A DNA stretch of 64,000 bases from Chromatiales bacterium (GCA_028280505.1 JANQLO010000085.1:1-64000); one strand, 5' to 3'; shown: positions 15,639 to 27,048, counted from the stretch's first letter. The notes: generated from the sequence alone by a model not told the origin. Numbers and translations: made by a program.

Positions 15639-16619
15639 TCAGGGTTTGAGGAAGTAACCCTGACTGACGATGAAACCTTGCGCGTATTCCATAAACTGGT
15701 GCTGAAAGGCGAATCGATCCTGATGACTCGGCTCCAATCGTTTGTACGGACGCCGGTGCTTGCGACCGTCGGCACAATTGATGGCAATGAACGACACCTC
15801 CGGCCAATAGGCGCTGTCGATGGTCGAAAAACCGGCCGAGGGGATACGCACATCGGCGAGTAACAATCGCTGCGCATCGACCTGGTCGCACAATGCCGTC
15901 ATACCGCCGTTTCCATCCTTCAGGCGCTCACGAAACGCCGCATTGGCGTCGCCCGTTTCGACCGCGTGCTTTCCGAGATTCGCTACCGCGACCTGTTCGA
16001 GCGCCTGCTTCAACAGCAACGCATATTGTGCCGGCGTATAAGCGCCCAGGCCGGCACGGTCGTCGACCTCGGCTTCGACCAGCACTCTGAGGTTGGGTTT
16101 GACCGGCTCGGCCACGACCGGTTCCGCCGAAACCACCCGCGATACGTCAGGTTTTTTTTCGCCTGACGGGATCACCTCCGGCGCGGGTTTAGATGACACC
16201 TTTGGCTCGGGTGCCGGGGTTGGTGCAGGCTTCGCCGCCGTTGGCGGCCGCTCCGGTTCGACCGCGGGAAGGGTTTTCGAAGGCACCACGGCAGTCAACG
16301 GCCGTTCCGGATCGATAACGGCCACCGGCGGCGTCACGGGCTCTGCCTCGACAAGCTCCGGCCCGACGTCCGACGGCAATGACTCGGTACCTCGCGCGTC
16401 CTCGAGCGATTCAGGCGGTTTCGGATCGACCTCGACCAAAATCGGCGGCCTCGTGTCTTCGGGCTCTTCGACGACACGCTCACCCAAGCGATCCCAGGGC
16501 ACGAAACGCCAAACGAGTATGGCCAGCACACCCAGGATGATCAACAACAGCGGGCCGCCGGCACGACCACAAACGCGCCACGTACGCAAAGGGACATATT
16601 CGGTTTGTTGCTGACGCAA
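15639..16619 (-). CDS. Pro-rich single-pass membrane protein, unknown
   Basis: A 326-residue protein. One membrane helix lies near residues 20-38 (GGPLLLIILGVLAILVWRFVPW). A roughly 150-residue Pro/Glu/Val linker with PP and PEP motifs follows, then a compact C-terminal domain of about 140 residues (EVDDRAGLGAYTPAQYALLL to the end) facing the periplasm. This build resembles TonB- or SPOR-like spanning proteins, but the end domain was not recognised. The probable start is TTG 16619 with GGGGAG five bases upstream; the longer frame would run into ispG. It sits between ispG and the GlcG-like gene. Confidence 0.7.
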   Translation of the reverse strand: MRQQQTEYVPLRTWRVCGRAGGPLLLIILGVLAILVWRFVPWDRLGERVVEEPEDTRPPILVEVDPKPPESLEDARGTESLPSDVGPELVEAEPVTPPVAVIDPERPLTAVVPSKTLPAVEPERPPTAAKPAPTPAPEPKVSSKPAPEVIPSGEKKPDVSRVVSAEPVVAEPVKPNLRVLVEAEVDDRAGLGAYTPAQYALLLKQALEQVAVANLGKHAVETGDANAAFRERLKDGNGGMTALCDQVDAQRLLLADVRIPSAGFSTIDSAYWPEVSFIAINCADGRKHRRPYKRLEPSHQDRFAFQHQFMEYAQGFIVSQGYFLKP

Positions 16620-16677
16620 TGTGCTCCCCTTCACTGACGCCGTTTTTTTGCTTTTATGTTTGACAACCGAGGGGGAA

Positions 16678-17904
16678 CTAAGCCCCACCGTAGTGCGTAC
16701 GCACATAATCGTCGACAATCGCCTGAAACTCGGCAGCGATGTTATCGCCTCTCAGGGTCACGGTCTTTCGACCATCGACATAGACCGGTGCCGCAGGCTG
16801 TTCGCCCGTACCCGGCAGACTGATGCCGATATTCGCATGCTTGCTCTCACCCGGGCCATTCACCACGCAGCCCATGACGGCGACGTCCATTTCTTCGACA
16901 CCGGGATAGGTCTTGCGCCAAACCGGCATCTGCTCACGCAGATACGACTGGATGTCCTGTGCCAACTGCTGAAAGTACGAACTGGTCGTTCGCCCGCAAC
17001 CCGGACAGGCAATGACCATGGGCATGAAGGCACGTAACCCCATGGATTGCAGAATCTCCTGCGCGACCCTGACCTCTTGGGTACGATCGCCGCCCGGCTC
17101 CGGCGTCAAAGAGATGCGGATGGTGTCGCCGATGCCTTCCTGCAGCAAGACAGCGAGTGCCGCAGTCGAGGCGACGATACCCTTCGAGCCCATACCGGCC
17201 TCGGTAAGGCCCAGATGCAACGCATAGTCGCAACGGGCCGCAAGCGCACGGTACACCGCAATCAAATCCTGCACGCGACTCATTTTGCATGACAGAATGA
17301 TGTGATCCCGCGCCAAGCCGATCGCTTCGGCCCTGGCCGCACTCTGCAGCGCGGAGGTGACCATGATCTCCGACATGATCTGATCGGCATCCAACGGCTC
17401 GGGCGCACGCGCGTTCTCGTCCATCATGCGCGCAACCAGGTCCTTGTCCAGGGAACCCCAGTTGACGCCGATGCGTACCGCCTTGTCGTTTGCGATCGCG
17501 GTCTCGATCATCGCCGCGAACTGGCTGTCGCGTTTGGCACCGCTGCCGACGTTGCCGGGATTAATACGGTACTTGGCCAAGGCCTCGGCACATTCGGGAT
17601 ACTCCGTGAGCAACCGATGGCCGTTGTAATGAAAATCCCCAACCAAGGGCACGTTGATACCACGGCTATCCAGCGCCTCACGGATAGCCGGCACTGCGCG
17701 CGCCGCCTCTTCGGTATTGACCGTCACGCGCACCACCTCGGAGCCGGCACGTGCCAGATCCGCAACCTGATCGGTCGTGGCCACGATATCGGCGGTGTCG
17801 GTATTGGTCATCGACTGGACCACGATCGGCGCGTTACCGCCAACCGTTACCCCGCCGACATTGACGCCGACCGTTCGATGTCTGTGTATTCGGGAAACGC
17901 TCAT
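16678..17904 (-). CDS. ispG: 4-hydroxy-3-methylbut-2-enyl diphosphate synthase
   Basis: IspG/GcpE of the MEP pathway converts methylerythritol cyclodiphosphate to HMBPP using a 4Fe-4S cluster. The TIM-barrel half shows [19 protein letters not shown] and [13 protein letters not shown]. The cluster ligands are the two Cys of ACPGCGRT, the Cys of GCVVNGPGE and its Glu. At 408 residues it is somewhat longer than the E. coli enzyme. ATG 17904 ([14 protein letters not shown]) is chosen over an upstream frame start. It appears to lead a three-gene transcript with the Pro-rich protein (58-base gap) and the GlcG-like gene. Confidence 0.96.
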   Translation of the reverse strand: MSVSRIHRHRTVGVNVGGVTVGGNAPIVVQSMTNTDTADIVATTDQVADLARAGSEVVRVTVNTEEAARAVPAIREALDSRGINVPLVGDFHYNGHRLLTEYPECAEALAKYRINPGNVGSGAKRDSQFAAMIETAIANDKAVRIGVNWGSLDKDLVARMMDENARAPEPLDADQIMSEIMVTSALQSAARAEAIGLARDHIILSCKMSRVQDLIAVYRALAARCDYALHLGLTEAGMGSKGIVASTAALAVLLQEGIGDTIRISLTPEPGGDRTQEVRVAQEILQSMGLRAFMPMVIACPGCGRTTSSYFQQLAQDIQSYLREQMPVWRKTYPGVEEMDVAVMGCVVNGPGESKHANIGISLPGTGEQPAAPVYVDGRKTVTLRGDNIAAEFQAIVDDYVRTHYGGA

Positions 17905-17983
17905 GGGGCCCTCGTTACCGCCCATTGCACAGGGCGGCATCATATCAAATAGGCATCGGACTCGAGCCGGATCCGGAAGACAT

Positions 17984-18013
17984 AAAAAAACCCGGTCTTG
18001 CGACCGGGTTTTT
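17984..18013 (-). terminator. Rho-independent terminator of sqr
   Basis: CCCGGTC, loop TTGC, GACCGGG, flanked by A7 on the left and T5 on the right. Read on the minus strand this is a seven-pair GC stem extended by A-T pairs and followed by a T-run, 19 bases past the sqr stop. It could also work weakly in the other direction. Confidence 0.9.
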
Positions 18014-18031
18014 CGAACATCGGGCAGGTAC

Positions 18032-19375
<1,344 letters not shown>

Positions 19376-19548
19376 CTACCTAGGACGCAATTCGTAATTC
19401 CAGATCCCCTGCGGGTGTTTACTCCGGACTTCATGCCGACTTTTTATGGTTTTGTCGCCGGCACACGCACGCGAGTATCGCATAGGGATTTCCGCCTCAG
19501 GCAAAGGTTTTTTGACGAAAACTTGGCCCAGATCAGGAACCTGCGGCA

Positions 19549-19575
19549 CAAAAAACCGGCCATCGAGGCCGGTTT
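19549..19575 (-). terminator. Rho-independent terminator of the DUF302 gene
   Basis: AAACCGGCC, loop of five, GGCCGGTTT; on the minus strand it is followed by a T-run (T6), 26 bases after the DUF302 stop. The stem is fully paired. Confidence 0.88.
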
Positions 19576-19601
19576 CGCGACGTTCAGGTTCTGACGAGTA
19601 T

Positions 19602-20129
19602 TTAGAGGTCGCCATTGACTCCCGCGTCCACGATACTGTAAATCGTGTCGCGCACGCGTTCGGCCAACGGCTTGAGTTCGTCGGGCAGATCGACCGCATG
19701 CAGCATCATGTCCATATTCATGGTCACGATCCAGCCCTTGCCTTCCGAATCCTCGATTACCGCAATGCGGCACGGGAGAAACCCGGCGAAGATGATGTCG
19801 TACTCGACCATTTTTTTAGCGATCAGCGCATCGCAAAACGCCAGGATGCGCATGTAATTGGCCTCTTCGCCCATCGCCTCCACCTGTTCCGAAAGCGGTA
19901 GATCGGCGACCAGTTTGAAGTTCAACATATTGGCCCGCAACGTCATGGACTCGACGGCGTCTTCAACGCCGACATCCTCGGCGAGTTCGAAACGCTGAAT
20001 ACTGTTGTGGATCATTTGCTGTGCCACCGCCTTGTCGAAGGCCGGCGTGTCGATTTCTTTTTTGCTGCCGGCATGGGCGACGGTGGCGAAGCCCAGAATC
20101 AGTGCGATGGAAACGATAACTCTCTTCAT
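19602..20129 (-). CDS. Exported DUF302 protein
   Basis: A 175-residue protein with a signal peptide (MKRVIVSIALILGFATVAHA). The mature part has DUF302-like features: ANMLNFKLVADLPLSEQV, AFCDALIAKKMVEYD, and the end pattern in which two hydrophobic strands carry PCRIAVIED and WIVTMNMDMMLHAV. The function of DUF302 proteins is not settled; they are frequent in sulfur-oxidising and iron-oxidising bacteria near respiratory genes, as here beside sqr. GAGGG at seven bases supports ATG 20129. It has its own terminator, so it is not in the sqr transcript. Confidence 0.85.
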   Translation of the reverse strand: MKRVIVSIALILGFATVAHAGSKKEIDTPAFDKAVAQQMIHNSIQRFELAEDVGVEDAVESMTLRANMLNFKLVADLPLSEQVEAMGEEANYMRILAFCDALIAKKMVEYDIIFAGFLPCRIAVIEDSEGKGWIVTMNMDMMLHAVDLPDELKPLAERVRDTIYSIVDAGVNGDL

Positions 20130-20341
20130 TGAATTGCCCTCATGGATTGCTCGGGACCACGATCGAACGTCGGCTCATTGAGACCCCGGCCACGAGGCCG
20201 GATCGATCACCGTCTGGACACAAGCGGGATTGTACCGAAAGCGCCACACCGCTGCGGCGGTATCCGAGCTAAGACGCCGGCCGTTGCGGCAACTTCCATA
20301 AAACTTGTTGATCCATACATCAAGCATTGCCGGAAAACGGA

Positions 20342-22045
20342 CTAACGCCTCGGCCGCGCGAACAGTTTGCGCCAAATCCAACCCTGCGGCTGATCTTCGC
20401 CCGTGCGGATATAGTCCAGGGTATGCTGATGTGAAACCGTCCATTGCATACGGGTAAAGGCAACGCGATTGCCGCAGACCAGCAAACGGTCCCCGGCGCG
20501 CAGAGGGGTCTGGGCGTCCGGCAGCAACAAACGGTCGTTACGACGTCGGATCAGCAGCACGATGGCCTTGAGCCGATGTTCGCGCCGCCAGGGATCGCGC
20601 AACATGTCCTCCACAGTGAAATGCAACCCCCGCGCGAGGTACTCGTGCAGCACCCCCGCCTCTTCGGGCAGCAAGGACCATTCACGAATGTGCGGTACCT
20701 CGCGATGCACCAAGGCACTGACACGGCTGACCAGTTCGCAGGCCCAGCTGTCTTCCTGATACAGGGCCAGCGACATGAATTCGTAGAGCATCGGCGTGGC
20801 CAACAGCACGCGGATCTTATCGGCGATGATCGCGCTCGGATGCATCACCATATCCGCCTCGACCGCGGCGATGATGTCGCGGTTGTCGTGCTGATTCTGC
20901 CGCACCACGACGAATACCTCGGGATTGAGCTCGCGCGCGGTCATCACGATGGACAGGTTGTTGGCGTCATCATCGGTACCGGCCACCAGTCCCGCGGCGT
21001 CCTCGATCTTGGCCTCTTCCAAGGTAACCGCCTCGGTACCCCGTCCGGCGACGAATTCGCCATCCGGCCTGCCGGTCACATCGGGATTGGCCTCGATCAC
21101 GACGACATCGATGCCCTCGTCTCGCAAGCGGTGATAAATCGCCTTACCGAATCGCCCGTAACCGCAGACGATCCAATGGCCGTTCTGAGGCGGATACACC
21201 GGATCGGACAAGCTCGAGCCTTCCCGGCCCGTCAGCCAACGCTGCAATAGATACAAACAGGGTGCCTGGAAGGCCACCGCCAGATGGGTGGCGAACGTAT
21301 CGAAGGGATCGACGATGTGGTCGGTCCCGAACGAGGCCATATTGGCCTCGATGTCGTGCGAATCGGCACGACAGATCACTTTGAGTTTCGGACTGAGCAA
21401 CTTGGTGGTGATCGCGATCTTCAAATTGACCTCGTTATCGTCGGTCAAGGCGACCACGCCGGCACAGGCGGGGTGCTGCAATCCGGCCTCCTGAAGATGT
21501 CGAGTAACCGCGGCGTCACCATGCAGGGCCGGCACGGATTCGCGCAGATCCTGTAGCTGGATCATGCTGGTCCGCGCTTCGTCGATATCGATCACGACCG
21601 CATGCTGACCGCGCCGGGTCAACGATTTGACCAATGCGCTGCCGGTTTCGCCATAGCCGCAAACCAGATGAAAAGGCTCGCGCATCTTACGCACGTGACG
21701 AGCGAAACGGTTTTCTGCCAACGCCTGTTGAAAGGTGCGATCCTGAACCAGGGCGAGAATGGTGCCGAGGGCATAGATCCATGCGATCACCGACGCATAC
21801 AAAGACAGACTCACCCAAACGCGTTGGGCCTCGGTAAAGGCATGGGGAATCTCGCCAAAGCCGATGGTCGTCGCCATGTAACTGACGAAATAGAACGCAT
21901 GGAAGATGCTCATGTGCCAGGTGTCGCCGTCGGCATCGCGCCCGGGAATCAGCGTGAGACCGAGAATGGATACGGCGTACACCACGAGCAGCGTCAGCAA
22001 GGGCTGGCGCATCCGGCGCAGAATCAGAAAGACGATGTTCTCCAT
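20342..22045 (-). CDS. Potassium channel with two RCK (TrkA-N) domains
   Basis: A 567-residue ion channel. Two or three membrane helices flank a pore helix with the selectivity filter TTIGFGE (residues about 59-65), a TxGFG variant of TVGYG. Two cytoplasmic RCK/TrkA-N Rossmann domains follow, starting LVCGYGETGSALV (about 129) and WIVCGYGRFGKAI (about 287), and a TrkA-C-like region near the end (LRAGDRLLVCGN). It should be a nucleotide-gated K+ channel in the inner membrane. A small four-helix membrane protein gene lies 33 bases upstream and is probably in the same operon. Confidence 0.9.
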   Translation of the reverse strand: MENIVFLILRRMRQPLLTLLVVYAVSILGLTLIPGRDADGDTWHMSIFHAFYFVSYMATTIGFGEIPHAFTEAQRVWVSLSLYASVIAWIYALGTILALVQDRTFQQALAENRFARHVRKMREPFHLVCGYGETGSALVKSLTRRGQHAVVIDIDEARTSMIQLQDLRESVPALHGDAAVTRHLQEAGLQHPACAGVVALTDDNEVNLKIAITTKLLSPKLKVICRADSHDIEANMASFGTDHIVDPFDTFATHLAVAFQAPCLYLLQRWLTGREGSSLSDPVYPPQNGHWIVCGYGRFGKAIYHRLRDEGIDVVVIEANPDVTGRPDGEFVAGRGTEAVTLEEAKIEDAAGLVAGTDDDANNLSIVMTARELNPEVFVVVRQNQHDNRDIIAAVEADMVMHPSAIIADKIRVLLATPMLYEFMSLALYQEDSWACELVSRVSALVHREVPHIREWSLLPEEAGVLHEYLARGLHFTVEDMLRDPWRREHRLKAIVLLIRRRNDRLLLPDAQTPLRAGDRLLVCGNRVAFTRMQWTVSHQHTLDYIRTGEDQPQGWIWRKLFARPRR

Positions 22046-22078
22046 ACGCCTCGGCCCGAAACGGCGTCGTCAGGCGGC

Positions 22079-22462
22079 TCAGCGACGCAACATGATGGTC
22101 TCGATGATCAGCAGAATCACCGAGATCACGTTCGCCAACATGGCACCGCCGGATAAGGAAACGATGCTCGCCATGATCACCGGCGTCAGGCCGACATCGT
22201 AGACGTGCACCGCGAACATCCACACCAGGGCCGCAGCGACCAACTGCAGCATGGCCACCAAACTGGTCGCCAGCAGCAGTGCACCCATTTGACTGCGGTC
22301 GCCGAATTTCAGCACCGTCGCGATCATGTTGACGACCACGACGGCAAACAGCTCATAGACGTGGTGATGGTCCGGATTCTCGATCTCGCCGATGAAGAAC
22401 CCGAAATTGAGCGTGAGTGCCAAAACGATAAAGAAACCGAAAACGACCTTTTCCGGATTCAT
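22079..22462 (-). CDS. Small four-helix membrane protein (DUF6394-like)
   Basis: A 127-residue protein starting MNPEKVVFGFF, with four predicted membrane helices: VFGFFIVLALTLNFGFFIG, LFAVVVVNMIATVLK, LLLATSLVAMLQLVAAALVW and the C-terminal helix VISVILLIIETIML. The pattern fits the DUF6394 family, which I recall next to K+ channel genes, though I cannot check this. GGAGAG five bases upstream supports ATG 22462 over an earlier frame start. It may be an accessory subunit of the downstream channel. Confidence 0.65.
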   Translation of the reverse strand: MNPEKVVFGFFIVLALTLNFGFFIGEIENPDHHHVYELFAVVVVNMIATVLKFGDRSQMGALLLATSLVAMLQLVAAALVWMFAVHVYDVGLTPVIMASIVSLSGGAMLANVISVILLIIETIMLRR

Positions 22463-22594
22463 GCCAACTCTCCCCAGCGATACCACTTGTTTATTCTTGA
22501 TCGGTAATTAAAGCACGCTCTGAAGATCCGCCGATCCGAATCGAAAGGCAAAATGTTACTTTTAGTAACACCCGCTCGATGCTAGTCTGGTGCT

Positions 22595-22792
22595 ATGCGT
22601 CCGCCCCGCTTTCCCATCAGCAAGGAAGTTGCCGTCATTCTCGGTGCCCTACTGCTGCTCCTGTTCGTCAGCCCGGTCACCGACTGGTGGGCCGGCGCGG
22701 GACTGTACTGGGCGACACCTTACGGACTCTGGCTGCTGGTGATTCTGGGCGCGGTGCTGATTCACCGCCGGAGCGACGCCGATGAGCCATGA
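22595..22792 (+). CDS. Small two-helix membrane protein
   Basis: A 65-residue protein with two membrane helices (VAVILGALLLLLFVSP and YGLWLLVILGAVLIH) and a positively charged N-terminus. Its 3' end overlaps the histidine kinase start by 11 bases and contains that gene's GGAG ribosome site, so the two are co-translated. The layout matches small proteins that precede symporter-type kinases in other gammaproteobacteria. It may assist membrane insertion or sensing. The function is not known. Confidence 0.75.
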   Translation: MRPPRFPISKEVAVILGALLLLLFVSPVTDWWAGAGLYWATPYGLWLLVILGAVLIHRRSDADEP

Positions 22793-25742
22793 ACTGGCGA
22801 CCCTTTTCGGCGCAGGCCTGGTCTATCTGGTATCGCTGTTTCTGATCGCCTATGCGACCGACCGCGGATATCTGCCCGACAAATGGGCCAGCCACCCGCT
22901 CACCTATACCCTGTCGATCGGCGTCTATGCCACCTCGTGGACCTATTACGGCAGTGTCGGTTACGCCGCGCACAACGGCCTGCTGTTTCTGACCATCTAC
23001 ATCGGCGCGACCCTCGCCTTCGTGCTCAGCCCGGTCCTGCTCAGACCGATGCTCAAGCTCAGTCGCGAGTACCAATTGACGTCGCTGGCCGATATGCTGG
23101 CCTTTCGCTACCGCAGCCAGGCGGTGGGCGTGCTCGTCACCTTGTTCATGTTGCTCGGCACCCTGCCTTACATCGCCTTGCAGGTACGCGCGGTTACCGA
23201 ATCGCTGCGCGTACTGAGCAACGAGGTACCGCCCAACACCATCGCATTGGTGTTCTGTGCCACGCTGATTCTGTTCGGCGTACTGTTCGGCACGCGTCAT
23301 ATCTCACCGCGCGACAAACACCGTGGACTGGTGGTCGCCATTGCCTTCGAATCACTGGTCAAGCTCGTCGTGCTGCTGATGATCGGCGGCTATGCCCTGT
23401 TCGGCGTATTCGGCGGTCTCGGCGGACTGGACAACTGGCTGCAGCGACACCCGGAGGCGCTCGATGCCCTGTACGCCCCGGTCAATCAGAGCCCCTGGTT
23501 CGCCTTGGTTTTCCTCTCGTTCGCCGCCGCCTTTTTGCTGCCGCGACAGTTCCACATGATCTTCGCCGAGAACCTCGATCCGCGCGGGCTGCGCACCGCA
23601 ACCTGGGCATTGCCGGCCTTTCTGCTGCTCCTGAATCTGCCGATTCCGGTGATCCTCTGGGCCGGTCAGCAAATGGCACTGGGCATCAATCCGGATTACT
23701 ACGTCCTGGGCATCACCATCAGTCACGGGCCGACCTGGTTATCGTTACTGGCATTCATCGGCGGCCTATCCGCAGCCAGCGCCATGGTCATCGTGACCAG
23801 CATCGCGCTCGCCTCAATGACGCTTAACCATTTGTTGCTGCCGGCCAGCTATCCGGATCCGGAGATGAATCTGTACCGCTGGATTCTTTGGGGCCGGCGC
23901 CTGATGATCGGTCTGATCATTATGGCCGGCTACGGTTTCTATGCCGGACTCCAGCACAGCCAAAGCCTGGTCGAGCTTGGCCTGATCTCCTTTGTCGCGG
24001 TGGCCCAGTTCCTGCCCGGCGTGGTCGGTTTGCTCTACTGGCGCCGCGCAACCCGTGCCGGCTTCATTACCGGCCTGCTCGGCGGCATCGCCGTTTGGTC
24101 GGCACTGCTGCTCGCACCGCTGCTGCACAGCTCCGGGGTCCTGATTACCGATATGGGTATCCCGCAACTGGTCGCCGCCAGCGGTCTGAACAAATGGGCC
24201 TTCGCGACATTCACCACGCTCATCGTCAATGGCGGCTTGTTCTTATTGGTTTCGCTGATCACCCGTCAATCGCCTGGCGAAATCGATGCCGCACGTGCCT
24301 GCTGTGCCGAAACCACGGTACCGCTGTCCGGCGTCGTGGCGGCATCGTCGCCCGCCGAGTTCCGCGCCGGACTGGCCGGCACGCTCGGTGCCGAAATGGC
24401 GAACCGCGAGGTCGACCAGGCTTTGAACGATCTCGGCATGCGGCCGAACGAACACCGCACCACCGAGCTGCGGCGGCTGCGCGAGCGTATCGAACGCAAC
24501 CTCTCGGGACTGCTCGGTCCGCAGCTCGCGCATATCATCGTCACCCGCCGACTGGAGCTCGACTCCGAGGCCAAAACCGCACTGGCCGATTCCGTGCGTT
24601 ACGTCGAAGACAGGCTGGAGGCCTCGCGATCGCAGCTCAAGGGATTGAGCGTCGAACTCGACAACCTGCGTCGACTCCACCGTCAGATCCTGCAAGATCT
24701 GCCACTCGGCGTATGCGCGACCGACAACCACGGCAAAATCGTTCTATGGAATCTGGCCCTGGAGGTAATGACCGGTGTGGAAGCGCGCCACATGATCGGT
24801 ACCGACCTCAACCAGCTGCCGCATCCCTGGGACGGCCTGATGGCGGGCTTTGCCCGTACGGCAGAGGACCATATCTATCGTATGGAGGTCGCCGTCGCCG
24901 GTAAGCCGCGTTGGTACAATCTGCACAAATCGGCCTATGCCGACCCGGGCATCGAAGGTGCCGGTTTCTCACGCCCCGGCGTCGTCATGCTGATCGAAGA
25001 CCTCACCGATCTCGGCACCCTCGAAGCGGAATTGGAACACAACAACCGTCTCGCATCGGTCGGTCGCCTGGCCGCCGGTGTCGCTCACGAAATCGGCAAT
25101 CCGGTGACCGGCATCGCCTCGCTCGCACAGAATCTGCGACATGAGGACGATCCCGAAGTCATGCGCCAGAGCATCGAGGACATCATCGATCAGACCCGGC
25201 GTATCTCCGACATCCTCGGCACCTTGAAAAGCTTCAGCCGGGGCAGCCGTCACCTGCAGCAACGCGAGGCCTTTACGTTACGCGAAATCGTCGAAGAGTC
25301 GGTTCATCTGTTGCGCCTCACACATGAACACGACGGCATTCGCTTCGACGCCAGTTGCCCCGACGAGGTGGCATTGACCGGCAACCGCCAACAATTGTCG
25401 CAGGTCCTGGTGAACCTGCTCAGCAATGCCGCCGATGCCTCGAAATCGGGCGATAGAGTGGATCTGCTTGCCCGCGCAACAGACAACCAGGTCGTGATCG
25501 AGGTGATGGATCAGGGCCAAGGTATCCCCGAAGAGTTGCAGGAGACTATCTTCGAGCCTTTTTACACCACCAAACCGACGGGCAAGGGAACCGGTCTCGG
25601 TCTGTCGCTCGCGTTCAAAATTCTCGAAGATCACAACGGCAGTTTGCGCATCGACTCCCAACCCGGAATCGGCACGCGCGTGATCGTCACCTTACCGATA
25701 GAAGAAACTGAACAGCCTTATGAATCACTTGCTCATCATTGA
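22782..25742 (+). CDS. Sensor histidine kinase with sodium/solute-symporter-type membrane domain
   Basis: A 986-residue CbrA/CrbS-like sensor. Residues about 5-500 form 12-13 membrane helices of the SSS family. A linker and coiled coil follow (about 590-640), a PAS domain (LPLGVCATDNHGKIVLWNLA, about 640-760), then the kinase core with phospho-acceptor His769 in VAHEIGNPVTG, an N-box (LSQVLVNLLSNAADAS), and G-boxes DQGQGIPEE and GTGLGLSLAF. CbrA and CrbS relatives sense carbon sources and control acetate or amino-acid use. It overlaps the response regulator by 23 bases. Likely outputs include the symporter locus 3.3 kb downstream; this is inference. Confidence 0.93.
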   Translation: MSHELATLFGAGLVYLVSLFLIAYATDRGYLPDKWASHPLTYTLSIGVYATSWTYYGSVGYAAHNGLLFLTIYIGATLAFVLSPVLLRPMLKLSREYQLTSLADMLAFRYRSQAVGVLVTLFMLLGTLPYIALQVRAVTESLRVLSNEVPPNTIALVFCATLILFGVLFGTRHISPRDKHRGLVVAIAFESLVKLVVLLMIGGYALFGVFGGLGGLDNWLQRHPEALDALYAPVNQSPWFALVFLSFAAAFLLPRQFHMIFAENLDPRGLRTATWALPAFLLLLNLPIPVILWAGQQMALGINPDYYVLGITISHGPTWLSLLAFIGGLSAASAMVIVTSIALASMTLNHLLLPASYPDPEMNLYRWILWGRRLMIGLIIMAGYGFYAGLQHSQSLVELGLISFVAVAQFLPGVVGLLYWRRATRAGFITGLLGGIAVWSALLLAPLLHSSGVLITDMGIPQLVAASGLNKWAFATFTTLIVNGGLFLLVSLITRQSPGEIDAARACCAETTVPLSGVVAASSPAEFRAGLAGTLGAEMANREVDQALNDLGMRPNEHRTTELRRLRERIERNLSGLLGPQLAHIIVTRRLELDSEAKTALADSVRYVEDRLEASRSQLKGLSVELDNLRRLHRQILQDLPLGVCATDNHGKIVLWNLALEVMTGVEARHMIGTDLNQLPHPWDGLMAGFARTAEDHIYRMEVAVAGKPRWYNLHKSAYADPGIEGAGFSRPGVVMLIEDLTDLGTLEAELEHNNRLASVGRLAAGVAHEIGNPVTGIASLAQNLRHEDDPEVMRQSIEDIIDQTRRISDILGTLKSFSRGSRHLQQREAFTLREIVEESVHLLRLTHEHDGIRFDASCPDEVALTGNRQQLSQVLVNLLSNAADASKSGDRVDLLARATDNQVVIEVMDQGQGIPEELQETIFEPFYTTKPTGKGTGLGLSLAFKILEDHNGSLRIDSQPGIGTRVIVTLPIEETEQPYESLAHH

Positions 25743-27048
25743 AGATGAACCGGTCATCCGCGGCGCGCTACGGCGTCTGCTCGAACGCCACGGACACCAG
25801 GTCAGCGAAGCGGATTCGGTCGAAAACGCGCAGGCCGCCGGCAATCTGGGTGGCTACAATCTGATCATCACCGACCTTCGCCTACCGGGTGTATCGGGCA
25901 ACACGGTACTCGAACTGGCACCCGAGGTACCGGTCATCATCATGACCAGCTACGCGACCGTCACCTCGGCAGTCGACGCCATGAAAAGCGGCGCCGCCGA
26001 CTACATCGCCAAACCCTTCGATCACGACGAAATGGTCATGCTGGTCGACAAGGTGTTGCGCGAAAAGCAAAAGGAGCGCCGCGCCGCTGCCCTGCAGACC
26101 GACGTCGATCAGGCCTATCCGGTCGCCGGCATGATCGGTAGAAGTGCCGCCATGAGCGAACTCTGCGCCCGCATACAGAAGGTCGCGCCAACCGACGCCA
26201 CGGTGTTGATCACCGGCGAATCCGGCACCGGCAAGGAGCTGGTTGCACGCGCCCTACACAAGCACAGCCGGCGCAACAATGCGCCATTCGTTGCGTTCAA
26301 CTGTGCCGCAGTGCCCGAACAGGCCATCGAGGCCGAACTTTTCGGCCAGAATCTCCCCGATCACTTCAGGCCCGGCCTGATGCAATCGGCGGAAAGCGGC
26401 ACCTTGTTTCTCGACGAGATCGGCGAACTGCCCATGGCCGCCCAAGCCCGTCTGTTACGCGTCCTGCAGGGCAGCGAGCATGACGATGGCGATCAGCGAC
26501 AGGACAAAGGCACGAACGTGCGCATCCTCGCCGCCACCCATCGCGACCTCCGCAAGCTGGTACAGGAAAACGCCTTCCGCAGCGACCTCTACTTCCGCCT
26601 GCGGGTCGTCGAGATGAGCTTGCCGGCGCTGCGCGACCGTGGCGACGACGTCATCGAACTGGCGGTATTCCTACTCGACAAGGCCCGCAAACAACTCGGT
26701 CGCTCGCCGCTCAAACTGAGCCGTGAAGCACTCGACGCCATTCGCCGCTACCACTGGCCGGGCAATGTGCGCGAACTGTCCAACGCCATCGAGCGCGCGG
26801 TGATTCTGTGTGAAGACGACGTCATCACACCCGACCTGCTCGCAATCGATCATCGCGTCACGAGCGCCAGCACCGCCGCCGATCTCAAAGACAAGCTGTC
26901 GCTGGAAGAGTACTTCAGAGTTTTCGTGCTGGAACACCAGGATCAAATGACCGAAACCGAACTTGCCCAGGCGCTCGGTATCAGCCGCAAAACACTTTGG
27001 GAACGGCGCCAACGTTTCGGGTTGCCGCGTCCGAAGAAACGCAACTGA
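25720..27048 (+). CDS. NtrC-like response regulator lacking the GAFTGA loop
   Basis: A 442-residue regulator: receiver domain (phospho-acceptor Asp52 in IITDLRLPG, switch Lys in AKPFD), AAA+ domain (Walker A GESGTGKE, Walker B LFLDEIGEL, arginine region RSDLYFRL) and a Fis-type helix-turn-helix (TELAQALGISRKTLWERRQRFG). The sigma-54 contact loop after ELFG, normally HEKGAFTGA, is replaced by QNLPDHFRPGLMQ. It therefore probably cannot open sigma-54 promoters in the usual way and may act as a DNA-binding regulator of another type. It is translationally coupled to the kinase. Confidence 0.92.
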   Translation: MNHLLIIEDEPVIRGALRRLLERHGHQVSEADSVENAQAAGNLGGYNLIITDLRLPGVSGNTVLELAPEVPVIIMTSYATVTSAVDAMKSGAADYIAKPFDHDEMVMLVDKVLREKQKERRAAALQTDVDQAYPVAGMIGRSAAMSELCARIQKVAPTDATVLITGESGTGKELVARALHKHSRRNNAPFVAFNCAAVPEQAIEAELFGQNLPDHFRPGLMQSAESGTLFLDEIGELPMAAQARLLRVLQGSEHDDGDQRQDKGTNVRILAATHRDLRKLVQENAFRSDLYFRLRVVEMSLPALRDRGDDVIELAVFLLDKARKQLGRSPLKLSREALDAIRRYHWPGNVRELSNAIERAVILCEDDVITPDLLAIDHRVTSASTAADLKDKLSLEEYFRVFVLEHQDQMTETELAQALGISRKTLWERRQRFGLPRPKKRN

